Assembly: GCA_900548705.1 (NCBI GenBank) | Contig: URLF01000065.1 | Coordinates: 1-14,495 of the forward strand | DNA: 14,495 nt | Direction of reading: 5' to 3' | Source of the DNA: an uncultured Porphyromonadaceae bacterium | GTDB lineage: Bacteria; Bacteroidota; Bacteroidia; Bacteroidales; Muribaculaceae | Shown: positions 12,594 to 14,495 of the stretch, piece after piece | Numbering within the stretch: the stretch's first letter is position 1 | Layout: the number at the start of each line of letters is the position of its first letter | Translations under genes and position numbers: made by a program | The notes under the pieces: generated by a model | What the model was told of the DNA's origin: nothing | Databases searched by the model: none | Seen by the model: only the letters and a program-made list of their open reading frames with translations

Positions 12594-14495
12594 TTACTTC
12601 ACCGCGATCTTCTTTACGTTCTTACCTTGGCGGACGATGTAGATGCCGGCGGAGAGGTTCTCCACACTGTCGCCCACCATCATGCCCTGAAGGGTGTAGA
12701 CCTGTACGGGGAGGCTGAAATCGATAACGTCGGCGGAAATTTCCTCCACGCCGGAAGTTATGCCGTTGTCGTTGATCGTAAACTCTGCCGTGGGGCCGTT
12801 TGCGTAGAGCGACTCGGCGATGATCTTGCAGGATTGGGTGGCCGTTTCTTCCTCGTTCCCCTCGGTCATTGCCATTATTTCACTGAGGTCGGCGTGGATT
12901 GTCACCAAGCCGTTATGGTCTACTGTGGCGACGGCGGGGTTGGTGGAGCGCCAGAACACCTGCGGCAGCGTGACATCGCCCGGATAGAGCGTGGCGGTTA
13001 ATTGTATTGTGTCGCCGGGTTTGCCGTTGATGTTTGAGCCTTCTTCGATTTCAAACCGTTCGGGTTCAATCAACAAATCACCATTCTCAAACTTTTTCCA
13101 ATAATCGGCGGAGAGGTATGCATTGGCCGCCTCTCCCTGCACGTTCAATGTGCCGGTATAATTGCTGAAAGTGTTGTCAGAGACGGTGGGAGGAGTCTGT
13201 GCCGTGATGTACACTGTCTGTGCCGGACAGTTGTCGAAAGCCTTATATCCGATTGTCTTCACATTGTGGCCCATGATGATGGAGCTTAGTTTTGTGTTTT
13301 CGGCGAAAGCCGAGGTGCCGATGGTCTCTACCGAAGGAGGAATAATCACTTCCGTCAGACCCGAACACATGTGGAAGGTAAGGGGGACAATTGAGGTGAT
13401 AGAATTGGGAATCTCGACCGATGTCAGGCCGGCGCAGCCGGAGAAAGCCGACTCGCCAATGCTTGTCACGGAGTTGGGAATCTCGACCGATGTCAGGCTA
13501 GTGCAGTACTCGAAAGCATTGTCAGGCACGGCTGTGACTTTTTCCCCCAATGTAATGGTCTTGATTCCTGTAGAAATTGCGCCACTCCCGGAATAAGTCC
13601 AATTGCGGCCGAGATAAAGGTCCTCAATAGGACAAGAAGCCAAAGCATTTTCACCAAAACTAATTTCACTTTCACCGTCTGCAACCTTAAAAGATGTCAG
13701 ACCGGTACAGCCGGAGAAAGCCGAGGCACCGATGCTTGTCACGGAGTTGGAAATCTCGACCGATGTCAGGCCGGAGCAGCCGTAGAATGCTTCGTCACCG
13801 ATGGCGGTGAGGCTATTGCCGAGAGTAAGGGAAGTCAGATTCGTCGCGTCTTTGCATATACCGGCAGGAACCTCGGCAACAGTGTTGCCTACGGTAAGCG
13901 TCTCCAGATTCGAAACATTAAGGTTAAAACCTTCCATGTCGCGTTCCCATACGATATTCTTTAATGCCTTGAAAGCATCCTTGTTAATTTTAATGGGGTT
14001 GGATGAATACTGGAAATGAACGGTCGAAACATTTGTCGAACCTCCAAAAGCTTGATTTCCGATGCTTGTCACGGAGCCGGGAATCTCAACCGATGTCAGG
14101 GCGTTGCAGTTGGCGAAAGCATAAATATCAATGTTTTTCACGGAGTTAGGAATTATGACCGATGTCAAACGGGTGCAGTATCTGAAAACCGAGCTTCCGA
14201 TGCTTGCCACGGAGTTGGGTATCTCTACCGATGTCAGACCGTAACAGTAGGAGAACGCCGAGCTGCCGATGTTTGTTACGGAGTTGGGTATCTCTACCGA
14301 TGTCAGACCGTAGCAATAGAAGAACGCATCGGAACCTATGCGTGTCACGGAATTGGGTATCTCTACCGATGTCAGACGGTAGCATGAGTAGAAAGCCGAG
14401 TTGCCGATGCTTGTCACGGAGTTAGGGATTACGACCGATGTCAGGCCGGAGCAGCCGAAGAAAGCCCAGTTGCCGATGCTCTTCACTGAGTTGGG
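12594..14495 (-). CDS. BspA-like leucine-rich-repeat surface protein, 5' end outside window
   Basis: The last 633 residues are visible; the frame stays open at the window edge (PNSVKSIGNWAFF), so the signal peptide and true start lie beyond 14495. The GTG at 14486 is not the start. Residues to about 430 are tandem 23-residue LRR_5 (BspA / Treponema TpLRR) units of the form LTSVEIPNSVTSIGxxAFxxC, in at least two blocks separated by a divergent stretch (about 153-210). Then come a linker with AYLSADYWKKF, a Big_2-type Ig-like domain (about 480-560: GDTIQLTATLYP, WRSTNPAVATVDHNGLVT), and a C-terminal tail (about 580-633: VYTLQGMMVG, LSAGIYIVRQGKNVKKIAVK) resembling the Por/T9SS sorting domain. 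BspA proteins bind host matrix proteins or other bacteria from the cell surface; that role is by family. The TAA stop at 12594 is followed by a good intrinsic terminator. Confidence 0.93.
   Translation of the reverse strand, partial: PNSVKSIGNWAFFGCSGLTSVVIPNSVTSIGNSAFYSCYRLTSVEIPNSVTRIGSDAFFYCYGLTSVEIPNSVTNIGSSAFSYCYGLTSVEIPNSVASIGSSVFRYCTRLTSVIIPNSVKNIDIYAFANCNALTSVEIPGSVTSIGNQAFGGSTNVSTVHFQYSSNPIKINKDAFKALKNIVWERDMEGFNLNVSNLETLTVGNTVAEVPAGICKDATNLTSLTLGNSLTAIGDEAFYGCSGLTSVEISNSVTSIGASAFSGCTGLTSFKVADGESEISFGENALASCPIEDLYLGRNWTYSGSGAISTGIKTITLGEKVTAVPDNAFEYCTSLTSVEIPNSVTSIGESAFSGCAGLTSVEIPNSITSIVPLTFHMCSGLTEVIIPPSVETIGTSAFAENTKLSSIIMGHNVKTIGYKAFDNCPAQTVYITAQTPPTVSDNTFSNYTGTLNVQGEAANAYLSADYWKKFENGDLLIEPERFEIEEGSNINGKPGDTIQLTATLYPGDVTLPQVFWRSTNPAVATVDHNGLVTIHADLSEIMAMTEGNEEETATQSCKIIAESLYANGPTAEFTINDNGITSGVEEISADVIDFSLPVQVYTLQGMMVGDSVENLSAGIYIVRQGKNVKKIAVK
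14057..14495 (-). repeat. 69-bp tandem repeats encoding LRR units
   Basis: The octamer GATGTCAG (once GATGTCAA) occurs at 14092, 14161, 14230, 14299, 14368 and 14437, each exactly 69 bases apart, which is 23 codons. Two adjacent units share their first 34 bases without a difference (from 14213 and 14282). Further copies in the same phase lie at 13693, 13762 and 13831 and at 13420 and 13489. The near-identity exceeds what protein function alone requires and makes unit gain or loss by recombination possible. Confidence 0.85.

Overview
This window looks like part of a chromosome from a gut-type Bacteroidales bacterium, probably close to Muribaculaceae or Prevotella. Promoters match the Bacteroidetes pattern (TTG, about 20 bases, TAnnTTTG), and start codons generally lack Shine-Dalgarno sequences. 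Two secreted proteins end in a Por/T9SS-like 'LQG..GxYI' tail, and one of them is a BspA-type leucine-rich-repeat protein. I see no tRNA, rRNA, transposase, phage gene or CRISPR array. Species assignment is inference.

Layout. Bases 1-666 carry no convincing gene. They hold two long imperfect-family hairpins built from short GATTACACA-like units, a minus-strand intrinsic terminator, and a minus-strand promoter that may drive a small RNA of about 120 nt. Bases 667-2643 (minus) encode a secreted multidomain beta-rich protein. Bases 2644-3307 hold its promoter, a 52-residue membrane peptide gene and two RNA-type hairpins. A SLC13-type transporter with two internal RCK_C domains follows on plus (3308-5122), broken by two frameshifts. 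It converges on an orphan sensor histidine kinase (5147-7315, minus). Next, all on minus, come a PMCA-type calcium ATPase, a GtrB/ArnC-like membrane glycosyltransferase and a polysaccharide deacetylase. After a 0.5 kb gene-poor gap, the window ends inside a BspA-like surface protein (12594 to beyond 14495, minus).

How the genes fit together. The deacetylase and glycosyltransferase overlap by ATGA and are probably translationally coupled. Their pairing resembles ArnD/ArnC and Francisella NaxD/FlmF2, which suggests making and deacylating an undecaprenyl-phosphate sugar for envelope modification. The calcium ATPase lies 60 bases downstream and may be co-transcribed. The kinase has its own promoter and no response regulator in view.

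The least expected signal is a duplicated promoter architecture: TTAAC-N5-TTAAC, then a G-run, then exactly 19 bases, then TAnnTTTG. It occurs with identical spacing upstream of the secreted protein gene and again just downstream of that gene, in front of the candidate small RNA.
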